Shown one piece after another: positions 55,944 through 64,000 of a stretch of 64,000 nt of DNA. Below the pieces are notes generated by a model. That model did not search any database and was not told the origin of the DNA. It worked only from the letters and a program-made list of their open reading frames with translations. Position 1 is the stretch's first letter. Each line of letters begins with the position of its first letter. The position numbers were made by a program, and so were the translations under genes. The stretch is from Streptomyces mirabilis (lineage in GTDB: Bacteria; Actinomycetota; Actinomycetes; Streptomycetales; Streptomycetaceae). The stretch lies in assembly GCF_018310535.1 (NCBI RefSeq), contig NZ_CP074102.1, positions 1,426,001-1,490,000 of the forward strand, in the 5' to 3' direction.

Positions 55944-56153
55944 CGCAGCCGCGGTATCCGACACCGCATCGCCCACAAAGGCATCGAGTCCTCCGAGCGG
56001 CTGGGACGCCACTGCTGGACCATCGAGCGCACCAAGGCCTGGCTCGCCGGATGCCGCCGCCTCCACCGCCGCTACGTACGCAAGGCCATTTGCTTCCTGG
56101 CCTTCACCAGCATCGCCTGCACCCTCATCTGCTACCGCAGACTCGCCAAATGA
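55944..56153 (+). pseudogene. C-terminal remnant of an IS5-type transposase
   Basis: Seventy codons between two stops read RIAHKGIESSERLGRHCWTI, then ERTKAWLAGCRRLHRRYVRK and FLAFTSIACTLICYRRLAK. This matches the end of IS5-family DDE transposases (RxxxxxIES..RLGRH.W..ERT..WL...RRL..RYER). The catalytic Glu region (ERT) is present but the first two Asp are gone. No terminal repeat was found, so the element is dead. Confidence 0.75.
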
Positions 56154-56162
56154 GTTGATCTC

Positions 56163-56933
56163 TCAGGAGGTCCGGTCCTGCGTGCTGAACGCCTGCACCT
56201 CGTCGTACGTCGGCGCGGCGCCCCGCGGCGGGCGGCCGGACCGGATGTCCGCCATCGCGTCCAGCGCCGCGCCCAGGGCCCGCCGGTAGAGGTACGAGCC
56301 CAGGCTGATCCTGCGCACGCCGAGGTCGGCGAGGTGGGAGACGGGCGGGCCCGCGGGTGAGTAGAGGATGTTCAGCGGTACGTCGAGGGTCTTGAGCAGG
56401 GCGGTGACGCGGGCCGGGTCGGTCAGGCCGGGGACGAACACGCCGTCGGCACCCGCCTGTTGGTAGGCGTCGAGACGACGGACGGTCTCCCGCTCGTCCG
56501 CGCCGTCGCCGAGCCAGTGGGTGTCGGTACGGGCGTTGACGAAGAGGTCCGGTACGGCCGCCTTGACCGCGGCGATCTTCGCCGCGTGCAGGTCGGCGGG
56601 GCCGAGGCCGTCCTCCAGATTGATGCCCACCGCCCCGGCGGCGGCCAGTTCGCGCGCCAACTCGGCCACTTCGGCCGGGTCTTGGCTGTATCCGTCCTCG
56701 GCATCGACGGACAGCAGGTACGGGGCGCCCCCGAGCTGCCGCGCGAGCCGCACGGTCAGGTCCCGGGTCGCCGCGACCCCGTCCGGCAGTCCGGCCGCCG
56801 CGGCGACACCGAGGCTCGTCGTACCGATCGCCGCGAAGCCCTGAGCGGCGAGCAGCGCGGCCGAGGCGTGGTCCCAGGCGTTGGGCAGGAGGAGGGGCGC
56901 GTCGGCGTGGTGGAGCGCGGCGAAGGGAGTCAT
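56163..56933 (-). CDS. isocitrate lyase / PEP-mutase family enzyme
   Basis: The product is 256 residues. The barrel starts PLLLPNAWDHASAALLAAQGFAAIGTTSLG; the metal-binding motif is LLSVDAEDGYSQD, followed by GAVGINLEDG and FVNARTDTHW. The KKCGH cysteine loop of true isocitrate lyase is absent. The branch is annotated as oxaloacetate decarboxylase or carboxy-PEP phosphonomutase-like. The substrate is probably a 2-oxo or phosphono acid. Two genes on the same strand (this and the DinB-like gene) are 31 bp apart. Confidence 0.9.
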   Translation of the reverse strand: MTPFAALHHADAPLLLPNAWDHASAALLAAQGFAAIGTTSLGVAAAAGLPDGVAATRDLTVRLARQLGGAPYLLSVDAEDGYSQDPAEVAELARELAAAGAVGINLEDGLGPADLHAAKIAAVKAAVPDLFVNARTDTHWLGDGADERETVRRLDAYQQAGADGVFVPGLTDPARVTALLKTLDVPLNILYSPAGPPVSHLADLGVRRISLGSYLYRRALGAALDAMADIRSGRPPRGAAPTYDEVQAFSTQDRTS

Positions 56934-56964
56934 GTCGGCCTTCCGGTGCGGGAGCGGCGGGCGA

Positions 56965-57423
56965 TCACGTCAGCTTGCCGACAGCATCGGCGTAGTACGT
57001 CGATCCCTTGAGATGTTCGGCCAGTTGACGGAAGCTCCACCCCTTTCCCGGGGAGTCGTCGAGCTGGTCCTCGGTCAGCGTGTCGAGCCGGTTCGCCCAG
57101 ATACGGGCGAGGCGGGTGAGGCGACTGCGCGCCTCGTCCAGGTCCTCGAGGGTGAAGGGCGCGAGGTCCGCCTCCGTCGTACTCGCCGACGCATGCCAGC
57201 GGTCGGGCAGTGGCTCCTCGCCCACGAGCCGGGCCTCCAGCTCGGCCAAGTGGTCGAGGAGATGGTCGGCGACACGGCGGATCGCCTTGTGCGGGGTGTA
57301 GACACGGTCGTCGACATGGGTGGGCCTGCCGTCCCAGGCGGTCCAGGTCGCCGCCAGTTCGAGGACGTGGTCCACCATGGCGACGACGCCTTCGGCCGGT
57401 TTCCGGGGTGAGGAGTTGTCCAT
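56965..57423 (-). CDS. DinB/maleylpyruvate-isomerase-like four-helix protein
   Basis: The product is 152 residues from the ATG at 57423. Four long helices include HKAIRRVADHLLDHLAELEARL and the metal-binding-type RQLAEHLKGSTYY near the C-terminus, the pattern of the DinB-like superfamily (His ligands H50-type, H-D, H). It may act in mycothiol-dependent or other small-molecule chemistry. It is co-directional with the PEP-mutase-like gene. Confidence 0.75.
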   Translation of the reverse strand: MDNSSPRKPAEGVVAMVDHVLELAATWTAWDGRPTHVDDRVYTPHKAIRRVADHLLDHLAELEARLVGEEPLPDRWHASASTTEADLAPFTLEDLDEARSRLTRLARIWANRLDTLTEDQLDDSPGKGWSFRQLAEHLKGSTYYADAVGKLT

Positions 57424-57530
57424 ACCGCGAACGCTAGACGCGCGATCCTTCGGCGCCCGCCGAACCGTATCCGTCCACCGCGCGCCGAGAAACGCGGCAA
57501 CCTTTCGCCGCGCGGCGGCGACCACCCGGC

Positions 57531-58931
57531 ATGACCAACGCAAGACCCACCACATCGCACCGCCGCCGCCACGTGGCCCGTAAGCCGCTGGCGGCCGGAC
57601 TCGGCGCCGTCGGTGTCCTGGCCGGTGCCTGGTACGCGACCGCCACGCCGACGACGACCACGCCGGCCGCCGCCCCGCGGCTGGCGGCCGTCACGAACAC
57701 CACGGTGAACCTGGCCGCCAAGTTCCCGTACCTGTCCGCGGGGTACAACAACACCCGCGAGTGGACGCGCACCGCGACCGCCGTCGCCCCGAACGGCACC
57801 CTCCGCGTGGCCTGGCCCGCGTCCGACGGCGTCCACGTCACCCCGCTGACGGCGGCCGGGAAGCGCTCCGGCGCCGACACGGTCGTCAAGGGCGCCAAGG
57901 AGGTCGGCGGCCTGGTCGCGCACAACGACGGCTTCGCTCTGCTGACCCGCGTCTCCGACACCAACAAGTGGAAGGAGACGGCGGCGGCCCTCATCCGCTA
58001 CAAGAACGGCACCCAGGCCTTCCGTACGAAGCTCACGGGGACCGCCTCGCACGACACGGCCCCGCTGCTGGACGGCCAGCTCACCTGGAACGGCACCAAG
58101 TACGGCACGTACTTCGTCGTGCACGGCGCGGGCGGCTTCGCGGACGGCCACTTCGGCGACAAGCTGAGCTACGTGAGCGCCACGGGCGCGAAGCTGACGG
58201 GCGGCTGGAGCTGGGGGTGCAGCCACAACGAGGGCATCGCGCTGCACGCCGAGACGACCGGCGCGTTCACCTCCCTGTGCTTCGACGACTGGCGCTCGGG
58301 CCTGTTCGTCTCGACGGGCATCGGCGCCCCGGACAATGCTCCCGCCGTGCAGCGCGAGCAGTGCTGGGCGGGCTACTGCGGCGGCACGTTCGCGGGCCGC
58401 ACCGGCGACCTGGTGAAGTCCTCGACGGGCCGGTACGCCACCGCCTTCGCCTCCCGGGGCGCCGCCTCCGCCGCCAAGAACCCGGCCGACGCGAGCGGGC
58501 GCGGCTGGACGGTGAAGCCGAAGACGTCGACCCACCAGGTGGCCGTCGCCTTCCTCAAGAACCGCAACACCCCGGCGGGCAAGCCGGTCCACCTCACCAG
58601 CGCCGCCGGCACCGAGAACGTCAACGTCCACATCGCCGCGTACGGCAAGGACCGGCTCCTCGTCTCCTGGGAGTCCCTGAAGAACGCCAAGTGCTCGGCC
58701 GGCACCTGCACGGGCACCTTCACCGGCACCCATCTGCGCCTGATCGACTGGAACGGCGCCTTCAAGACGGCGGACAAGGTCGTCCAGGCCCGGATCTCCG
58801 GTGACATAGCGACGCTGAAGGACGGCACCTTGACGTGGGCGTACGCCCCCGTCACCCCGTCCTACGCGAGCGCCCTCACCGGGGCTTCACCGACCACGAC
58901 GACGCTGAAGGTCGCCCGTCTGAAGCCCTGA
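57531..58931 (+). CDS. secreted protein of unknown function
   Basis: The product is 466 residues. A basic N-terminus and hydrophobic signal (KPLAAGLGAVGVLAGAWYATA) is followed by Thr/Ala-rich sequence and a beta-rich body with repeated YXXXA/GXXN and DG-x-LxW patterns. Examples are DGQLTWNGTKYGTYFVVHGAGGF and KDGTLTWAY, as in a beta-propeller; four Cys suggest disulfides (SLCFDD; QCWAGYCGG; CSAGTCTG). I do not recognise a family. The 3' end overlaps the DUF2264 gene on the other strand by 56 bp. Confidence 0.75.
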   Translation: MTNARPTTSHRRRHVARKPLAAGLGAVGVLAGAWYATATPTTTTPAAAPRLAAVTNTTVNLAAKFPYLSAGYNNTREWTRTATAVAPNGTLRVAWPASDGVHVTPLTAAGKRSGADTVVKGAKEVGGLVAHNDGFALLTRVSDTNKWKETAAALIRYKNGTQAFRTKLTGTASHDTAPLLDGQLTWNGTKYGTYFVVHGAGGFADGHFGDKLSYVSATGAKLTGGWSWGCSHNEGIALHAETTGAFTSLCFDDWRSGLFVSTGIGAPDNAPAVQREQCWAGYCGGTFAGRTGDLVKSSTGRYATAFASRGAASAAKNPADASGRGWTVKPKTSTHQVAVAFLKNRNTPAGKPVHLTSAAGTENVNVHIAAYGKDRLLVSWESLKNAKCSAGTCTGTFTGTHLRLIDWNGAFKTADKVVQARISGDIATLKDGTLTWAYAPVTPSYASALTGASPTTTTLKVARLKP

Positions 58932-60588
58932 ACCGGAAGCACGTCGAGGGACCCGAGGGCCAGCTCACGCGGACGTCGTACTCCCCCTGCTCCTCCCCCT
59001 CCACGTCCACGGACACCGATTCCGTGAGGGGCAGGGGGTCCGGCTCGCCGGTGAGCCGCGCGAGGGCGACGAAGAGGGTGGCGCCGGGTCCCGTGACACC
59101 GGCGGAGTCCAACAGGTTGTGCACGGGGAGGAGTTCGGCGTGCACGCCGTCGTCCTCGGGCCATCCCGTGACGCGTACCGGCGTTCCCGGGTCCGCTCCC
59201 GCCACCAGGTGGGCCCGCACCTCCACCGCTCCCCGCGCGACGACCAGGTTCACCACCCGCGCTCCCCCACCCGCCGTGTGCCGCGACGCCACCCAGCCGT
59301 CGCCCGCGCCCAGTGGTTCGATGTCCGTCCGGCTCGGATCGTCACCGACGATCACGCTGTTGTCGTACGACGCCGAGGGCGCGGTCGCGGTCGAGTACGC
59401 GAGCCGCGTGTAGTAGGGGTCGTAGCGGACGTCCTCGCTGCCGTGGTTGTGGAGTCGGACCAGGCCGTCCGAAGTCGTGGTCTGGAGGAGCCAGTTGGGC
59501 GGTCCGACGGGGGTGACGGCGTCGGCGCGGTCGGTCGGGCCCGGATCCTCCCGCGCCGTCCACACCTCGTGGTCCGGTGGGAGGAGCAGGCCGACGAAGG
59601 CCTTGCTCGCCCAGTACGGGGAGGCCGGGCCCGAATAGCCCTGGAGGACCGTCTCGTCGGGGCCGTGCCAGCCGAGGGTGAGCAGGCCGCGGTCGTCGAC
59701 CGCGCCCCGGTCGAGGAAGTGGCGCAGCGCGCCGGACGCGATGCGTCGGGTCTCGCCCGGCGACAGCGGCGTACGGCCGGTGAGGGCGCCGAGCCACAGC
59801 GGGGCGGTCGTCGCGAAGCGGTAGGTGAGGGAGCGGCCCTGGCGCATCGGGGCGCCGTCGCCGCCGAACAGCCGGGCGTAGTCGGCGAGATGGCGGGAGA
59901 GCCGGCCGCCGTACAGGTCGAGGAGCCGGGGGTCGTCCACGAGCCACGCGTGCAGCACCGGGTACAGGTGCATCGCCCAGCCGTTGTAGTAGTCGAAGGC
60001 ACGGCCGGGGCCGTCGGTGTACCAGCCGTCGCCGACGTACCACTCCTCGATCCGCTCCAGGCCCCGGTCGATCGCGGCCCGCGACGCCTCGGGCTCGTGG
60101 CCGATCTCCGCCAGGAAGCCGCCGACCGTCACCGGGAACAACTCCCAGTTGCAGGCCCAGGGTTCGGCCGTGAGCGCGTCGCCGAGCCAGGCCGCGGCCC
60201 GCTGCCGCACACCGTCGTCCAGGCGGTCCCACAGCAGCGGCCGGGTGAGCCGCAGCGCGAGGGCGATCGACGCGGCCTCGACGAGGGGCTGGCTGCGGTC
60301 CTCGACGCGCGGCCAGATACCGGCCGTACCGGCGGCGAGTCCGTCGGCGTACCGCTCCAGGGCCTTCTCGTCGCGACGGAAGGCGGCCAGGAGCAGGGTG
60401 CGGGCGTAGCCCTCCAGGCCGTCGGAGAGCCGGCCCGACCAGCTCGTGTGCTCACCGGGGAGGTGGTAGAGGGAGCCGTTCTCGGTCGCGTACGGGGCGA
60501 CCGCGGCGAGCAGGGAGTCGGCCGCCGCCTCCCAGTGGGCGCGGGTGTAGCCGGTGTACGGGCTGAGGGTGCGGTCCTCGTCGGGCAT
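58876..60588 (-). CDS. DUF2264 family protein (pectin-cluster)
   Basis: The product is 570 residues from an ATG at 60588. The N-terminal two-thirds are an (alpha/alpha) barrel typical of DUF2264: YTGYTRAHWEAAADSLLAAVAPY, then WSGRLSDGLEGYARTLLLAAFR and ACNWELFPVTVGGFLAEIG. The C-terminal third is beta-rich. Proteins of this family are found with rhamnogalacturonan-degrading enzymes. No signal peptide is seen, so it should be cytoplasmic. It is followed on the same strand by the SGNH esterase gene (78 bp away). Confidence 0.9.
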   Translation of the reverse strand: MPDEDRTLSPYTGYTRAHWEAAADSLLAAVAPYATENGSLYHLPGEHTSWSGRLSDGLEGYARTLLLAAFRRDEKALERYADGLAAGTAGIWPRVEDRSQPLVEAASIALALRLTRPLLWDRLDDGVRQRAAAWLGDALTAEPWACNWELFPVTVGGFLAEIGHEPEASRAAIDRGLERIEEWYVGDGWYTDGPGRAFDYYNGWAMHLYPVLHAWLVDDPRLLDLYGGRLSRHLADYARLFGGDGAPMRQGRSLTYRFATTAPLWLGALTGRTPLSPGETRRIASGALRHFLDRGAVDDRGLLTLGWHGPDETVLQGYSGPASPYWASKAFVGLLLPPDHEVWTAREDPGPTDRADAVTPVGPPNWLLQTTTSDGLVRLHNHGSEDVRYDPYYTRLAYSTATAPSASYDNSVIVGDDPSRTDIEPLGAGDGWVASRHTAGGGARVVNLVVARGAVEVRAHLVAGADPGTPVRVTGWPEDDGVHAELLPVHNLLDSAGVTGPGATLFVALARLTGEPDPLPLTESVSVDVEGEEQGEYDVRVSWPSGPSTCFRFRASDGRPSASSWSVKPR

Positions 60589-60666
60589 CAGTGGCGCTCC
60601 GTGGTTCGGCGGCTCGGTCGGGTGGTACCTGGGGCGCCCCGGTTCCGGACGGGACGCCCCAGGAGT

Positions 60667-61713
60667 TCATCCCACCCTCACCTGGCGCTCTGGCACCAGA
60701 TGCTGGGCGAGGAGTTCGTCGCGGACGAGGCCGGCGTAGACCGTGGCGCCGTGCACGGAGGTGTGCGTGTTGTCCCGCTTCTCGTTGTAGAGGTAGATGG
60801 CCTTGGAGCCCTCGACGCCCAACGACTCGACGAGGGCCTTGGTCCTGGCCGTCAGGTCGATGAGGGGCACGTGCTCGGCGGCGGCGACCGAGCGGATGAC
60901 GGCCGGGTGGTTCACACCGAGGCCGTTGACCAGCAGCGCGGTGTCGTTGTTCAGGGTGCCGTCCGCGTTGAACCAGCGGCGGACGATGGGGGTGACCAGG
61001 ACCGGGTCGCCGCCCCGCGCGCGGACCCCGGCGACCAGGGTCTCCAGGTTCGCGCGGTACGTCGGCTCGTCCGTCGTCTTGTCGTTGTGGGCGAGCTGGA
61101 TGAGGACCAGGTCGTGGCGCCGGATGACCGGCTGGACGGTCGGGAAGAGCGCGGGGTTCTCGAGGTAGGTGACCGTACTCTCCCCGGAATCCGCGTAGTT
61201 GGCGACCGAGACGCCCTTGCGGAGGTACTGGGGCAGCTGCTGGCCCCAGCCGGAGTAGGGGTCGCCGGGCTGGTCGCAGACCGTGGAGTCGCCGACCAGG
61301 AAGATCTGACGGGTGTGCGGGACGGCCGGGGTCACCTTGATGTCGGCGAGCGCGGGCGCGGAGCCGCCGAGCACCAGGTCCAGGCCGGGGGTGCCGTCGG
61401 GGCCGGTCGGCTCGCCCTCGGGGGTGCGGACGTTCACCGTGAAGCTGCGGGGCACGGGCTTCCCGGCCGCCGTGGCGGTCTCGGGCAGCAGCGCGCGGCG
61501 CGTCTCACCGCTGACGCTCGTGCTCGCCGCGGCCTCCCCGCCGAGCCGTACGCGCACGTCGTACGTGCCGGGCGCGACGTCGAAGTGGCAGGCGGTCGCG
61601 GTGCAGTTCTCCAGGCCGAGGGCGCGGGACCCTCCGTGCGCCTGCGCCGGTGTGGCCGACAGCGCGGTGGCAGCGGCCAGCGCGGCCACTCCGGCGGCGA
61701 TGAAACGTCTCAT
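60667..61713 (-). CDS. secreted SGNH esterase (rhamnogalacturonan-acetylesterase-like)
   Basis: The start is the ATG at 61713 with GGAGGAG upstream. The product is 348 residues with a signal peptide (IAAGVAALAAATALSATPAQA). A beta-sandwich domain (30-135) precedes the SGNH hydrolase with block I FLVGDSTVCDQ (Ser), block II ANYADSGES (Gly-like), block III LIQLAHNDKT (Asn) and block V DNTHTSVHG (Asp, His). The family removes acetyl groups from rhamnogalacturonan. It is the first of the minus-strand genes and divergent from the lyase. Confidence 0.9.
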   Translation of the reverse strand: MRRFIAAGVAALAAATALSATPAQAHGGSRALGLENCTATACHFDVAPGTYDVRVRLGGEAAASTSVSGETRRALLPETATAAGKPVPRSFTVNVRTPEGEPTGPDGTPGLDLVLGGSAPALADIKVTPAVPHTRQIFLVGDSTVCDQPGDPYSGWGQQLPQYLRKGVSVANYADSGESTVTYLENPALFPTVQPVIRRHDLVLIQLAHNDKTTDEPTYRANLETLVAGVRARGGDPVLVTPIVRRWFNADGTLNNDTALLVNGLGVNHPAVIRSVAAAEHVPLIDLTARTKALVESLGVEGSKAIYLYNEKRDNTHTSVHGATVYAGLVRDELLAQHLVPERQVRVG

Positions 61714-61767
61714 TGCGGCTCCTCCAACAGGACGACAAGACCTGGCGGCAGGACCGTATCGCTCTCC

Positions 61768-61780
61768 GCAAGCGCTTTCT
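61768..61780. promoter_or_regulatory. possible operator GCAAGCGCTTTCT between esterase and lyase genes
   Basis: The near-palindrome AAGCGCTT in GCAAGCGCTTTCT lies in the 189-bp divergent region between the esterase and the rhamnogalacturonan lyase. It resembles a LacI/GntR-type operator and matches GCAAGCGCTCTC at 17704. No regulator gene is in the window, so this stays a guess. Confidence 0.35.
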
Positions 61781-61902
61781 AGTACTCGACGCGTTTTCAC
61801 ATGATTGCCAACTCCCAAGCGGCGTAAGCCCTTTCGCGAAATCGATTCAACTGTCAGTCTTCCGGACACCCGCACACCCCCACCTCCGAAGGAGGCACCC
61901 CC

Positions 61903-63579
61903 ATGTCCGGATCCACCGACAGATCCCTCGGACGCCGCACCTTCGTCCTCGGCACGACCGCGGCGGCCGTGAGCGCGACGGCCCTCACCCGGACGGCCGC
62001 CGCCGCGAGCTTCGGCTACACGGACGACGGCTCGAACTACGTCATCGACACCGGCGCGAACCTCGTCTTCAAGGTCAGCAAGACCAACGGCGACCTGACC
62101 TCGCTCGTCTACCGCGGCACCGAGTACCAGGGCTACGGCGGCAAGAACTCGCACGTCGAGTCCGGCCTGGGCACCTCCACCGTGACCATCGCTCAGTCCG
62201 GTTCGACGATCCTCGTCTCCGTCGCGTACGGCACGCTCAAGCACTACTACGCGGCCCGCAGCGGCGAGAACAACGTCTATCTGTGGACCAACAAGGCCGA
62301 CACGTCGGTCAGCGCGACCCGTTACATCGTGCGCGTCAAGGCAGGCCTGTTCCTCAACGACGAGCCGGACTCCTACACGTACGCGCCCACCACCATCGAG
62401 TCCGCGGACGTCTTCGCGAAGTCCGACGGCCAGACCCGCTCGAAGCACTACTCGAAGCTCCGCGTCATCGACTACACCTACATCGGCTGGACCACCGGAA
62501 GCGTCGGCCTGTGGATCGTGCGCAGCAACCACGAAAGGGCCTCCGGCGGCCCGTTCTACCGCTCCCTGCTGCGGCACCAGAGCGCGGACGGCGGCGGGCT
62601 GTACGAGATCCTGTACTACGGCGAGAACCAGACCGAGTCGGAGCGCTTCGGCCTCCAGGGTCCGTACGTCATCGCCTTCACGGACGGCGGCGCGCCCTCC
62701 TCCTCGCTGTACGCGGGGAATCTCACCACCTCCTGGGCGGACTCGCTCGGCATCTCCGGGTACACGGCCGCGAGCGGCCGGGGCCGGGTCGCGGGCGTGG
62801 GCATCTCGGGGCGCGACACGGCATACGCGTACACGGTCGGGCTCGCCAACTCGGCCGCACAGTACTGGGGTTCGGCGCGGGCCTCGGACGGCTACTTCTC
62901 GATCGCGGGCGCGCTGCCGGGGTCGTACACCCTCACGGTCTTCAAGGGCGAACTCGCCGTGTACACCACGTCGGTGACGGTCACGGCGGGCGGGACCACG
63001 ACGCTGAACAGCATCGCGATCCCCTCCTCCAACGACCCGTCCAACGCGAGCGCGATCTGGCGGATCGGCAACTGGGACGGCACGCCGGGCGGGTTCAAGA
63101 ACGCGGACCTGATGACGTACGCGCATCCGTCGGACGTACGGGCCGCGTCCTGGACCGGCAACGTCGTCGTCGGCAGCGGCAGCGGCAGCGAGACCTCGGC
63201 GTTCCCCTGCTACCTGTGGAAGGACGTCAACAGCGGCATCATCGTGTACTTCAAGCTGACCGCCGCCCAGGCCACCGCCGCGCACACCCTGCGCATCGGC
63301 GTGACCACGGCCTACGCGAACGGCCGCCCGCAGATCGTGGTCAACGACACCTGGACCTCGGCCGTCCCCTCGCCACCCACCCAGCCGAGCACCCGGTCGC
63401 TGACCGTGGGCTCGTACCGGGGCAACAACTACACGTTCAGCTACAGCGTTCCCGCGTCCGCCTGGCTGACGGACACGAGTGCGTACAACACGCTGAAGAT
63501 CTACGTGGCGAGCGGTTCGGGGTCGACGTCCTTCCTCAGCGCCGGCACCTCCGTCGACGCCGTCGACCTACTGACCTGA
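61903..63579 (+). CDS. Tat-secreted rhamnogalacturonan lyase (PL4-like)
   Basis: The product is 558 residues. A twin-arginine signal (GRRTFVLGTTAAAVSA) is followed by a PL4-type beta-sandwich catalytic domain (40-290; VIDTGANLVFKVSKTNGDLTSLVYRGTEYQGYG). An FnIII-like domain (305-375) and a carbohydrate-binding sandwich (IWRIGNWDGTPGGFKNADLMTYAHPSD at about 387, to the end) complete the lyase architecture. It cleaves the rhamnogalacturonan I backbone. It is transcribed away from the esterase gene. Confidence 0.9.
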   Translation: MSGSTDRSLGRRTFVLGTTAAAVSATALTRTAAAASFGYTDDGSNYVIDTGANLVFKVSKTNGDLTSLVYRGTEYQGYGGKNSHVESGLGTSTVTIAQSGSTILVSVAYGTLKHYYAARSGENNVYLWTNKADTSVSATRYIVRVKAGLFLNDEPDSYTYAPTTIESADVFAKSDGQTRSKHYSKLRVIDYTYIGWTTGSVGLWIVRSNHERASGGPFYRSLLRHQSADGGGLYEILYYGENQTESERFGLQGPYVIAFTDGGAPSSSLYAGNLTTSWADSLGISGYTAASGRGRVAGVGISGRDTAYAYTVGLANSAAQYWGSARASDGYFSIAGALPGSYTLTVFKGELAVYTTSVTVTAGGTTTLNSIAIPSSNDPSNASAIWRIGNWDGTPGGFKNADLMTYAHPSDVRAASWTGNVVVGSGSGSETSAFPCYLWKDVNSGIIVYFKLTAAQATAAHTLRIGVTTAYANGRPQIVVNDTWTSAVPSPPTQPSTRSLTVGSYRGNNYTFSYSVPASAWLTDTSAYNTLKIYVASGSGSTSFLSAGTSVDAVDLLT

Positions 63580-63581
63580 CG

Positions 63582-64000
63582 TCATGTTCCGCGCGTCCAC
63601 TGCTGGTTGGTACCTCCGTTGCAGGTGTACGTGATGATCGCGGCGGAGTTGGCGGTGGACGCGCCGGACACGTCCAGGCACTCGCCGCTCGCCCGGGCCT
63701 TGACGAGCACATAACTGCCGGACGTGGTCAGGCTCCACTGCTGGGCGGTGGTGCCGGTGCAGTTCTCCTGGGTGACAGTGGCGGAGTTCTCCTGGAGGCA
63801 CAGGGAGCTGCCCCGGCCCATGAGTTCGTAGTAGCCGGTACCCAGGTCCTTGAACCACCACTTCTGGTTGGTGCCGCTGTTGCAGGTGTACTGGCTGATC
63901 GCGACACCCTGCCACAGCGACTGGCTGGGAACGTCCGCGCACTTGGCGCTGGACCGGCCGACGAGGGTGTTGTACGTGGCGCTCGTCCCGTTGACCGTGC
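63582..64000 (-). CDS. C-terminal ricin-type lectin (CBM13) part of a secreted enzyme (5' end outside window)
   Basis: The open frame runs through the window edge. It encodes a beta-trefoil with three similar units ending Q-x-W: AISQYTCNSGTNQKWWF, VTQENCTGTTAQQWSL and AIITYTCNGGTNQQWTR, with the QxW and Cys pairs of CBM13. The catalytic part is outside. It is separated by 3 bp from the convergent stop of the lyase gene. In this locus it is probably another pectin-degrading enzyme such as a polysaccharide lyase or glycosidase. Confidence 0.88.
   Translation of the reverse strand, partial: TVNGTSATYNTLVGRSSAKCADVPSQSLWQGVAISQYTCNSGTNQKWWFKDLGTGYYELMGRGSSLCLQENSATVTQENCTGTTAQQWSLTTSGSYVLVKARASGECLDVSGASTANSAAIITYTCNGGTNQQWTRGT

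Noticed and set aside
60667..63285. An 872-codon minus-strand frame across the esterase and the rhamnogalacturonan lyase
   Set aside because: Only its 3' part is the SGNH esterase. Upstream it is antisense to the clear plus-strand lyase, and a good ATG with GGAGGAG lies at 61713.

Overview
This is a 64 kb piece of a Streptomyces (or close actinomycete) chromosome. Base composition is very GC-rich. Starts are often GTG or TTG, and stop/start overlaps of the ATGA or GTGA type are common. Typical Streptomyces families are present: an XRE/DUF397/anti-sigma-like ATPase trio, an AldO-type alditol oxidase, a sugar ABC transporter encoded without its own ATPase, and Tat-exported pectin enzymes. The dense shadow reading frames are those expected from high GC at third codon positions. 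I see no tRNA, rRNA or CRISPR array. The first and last genes run off the window.

1-12.4 kb: a tightly packed minus-strand operon, read from about 11.6 kb down to 1. It encodes a class III nucleotide-cyclase-like protein, a P-loop protein with a long charged N-terminus, an SPFH/band-7-like protein, a small membrane protein of the Pycsar effector (PycTM) type, a secreted or membrane vWA protein, a large bacterial tubulin-like protein, and an unrecognised partial gene. A Crp/Fnr-type regulator lies just upstream. A cyclic-nucleotide signal (cyclase), a membrane effector (PycTM) and membrane-remodelling candidates (tubulin, SPFH, vWA) in one transcription unit make this the best candidate for a new system. 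Conflict or defence is an inference.

12.8-32 kb: a sigma-like/zinc-finger/transmembrane/CBM2 fusion, a radical SAM enzyme with an unusual Cys spacing, a long array of GC palindromes, and a D-2-hydroxyacid dehydrogenase. A sugar block follows: alditol oxidase aldO, a ROK regulator, an ABC binding protein with two permeases, a GH2 beta-galactosidase, an MFS transporter, and a daunorubicin-type ABC exporter. The first part looks like uptake and hydrolysis of a galactoside under ROK control. A MITE-like element sits between aldO and the ROK gene.

32-42 kb: an accessory, partly decayed stretch. It has an integrase remnant, a membrane protein, a cis-prenyltransferase (uppS family) gene broken by a frameshift at a perfect 25-bp palindrome, and a YcaC-like hydrolase / DUF1275 / amidohydrolase / DoxX / MarR block. 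Part of that block was duplicated and has decayed next to a second MarR gene.

42-57 kb: a His-rich Tat-exported PHP metallohydrolase with an overlapping partner gene, the XRE-DUF397-ATPase trio, MFS plus ArsR, a D-threonine-aldolase-like PLP enzyme divergent from TetR plus an alpha/beta hydrolase, and two CAP-domain secreted proteins. The CAP genes share an almost identical 278-bp leader and signal-peptide region, including a 13-codon leader ORF. A trypsin-like secreted protease with C-terminal repeats, a secreted anchored protein, an IS5-type transposase remnant, a PEP-mutase-family enzyme and a DinB-like protein complete the stretch.

57-64 kb: a secreted protein of unknown function, then a rhamnogalacturonan/pectin locus (DUF2264 protein, SGNH esterase, rhamnogalacturonan lyase, and the ricin-lectin end of another secreted enzyme).
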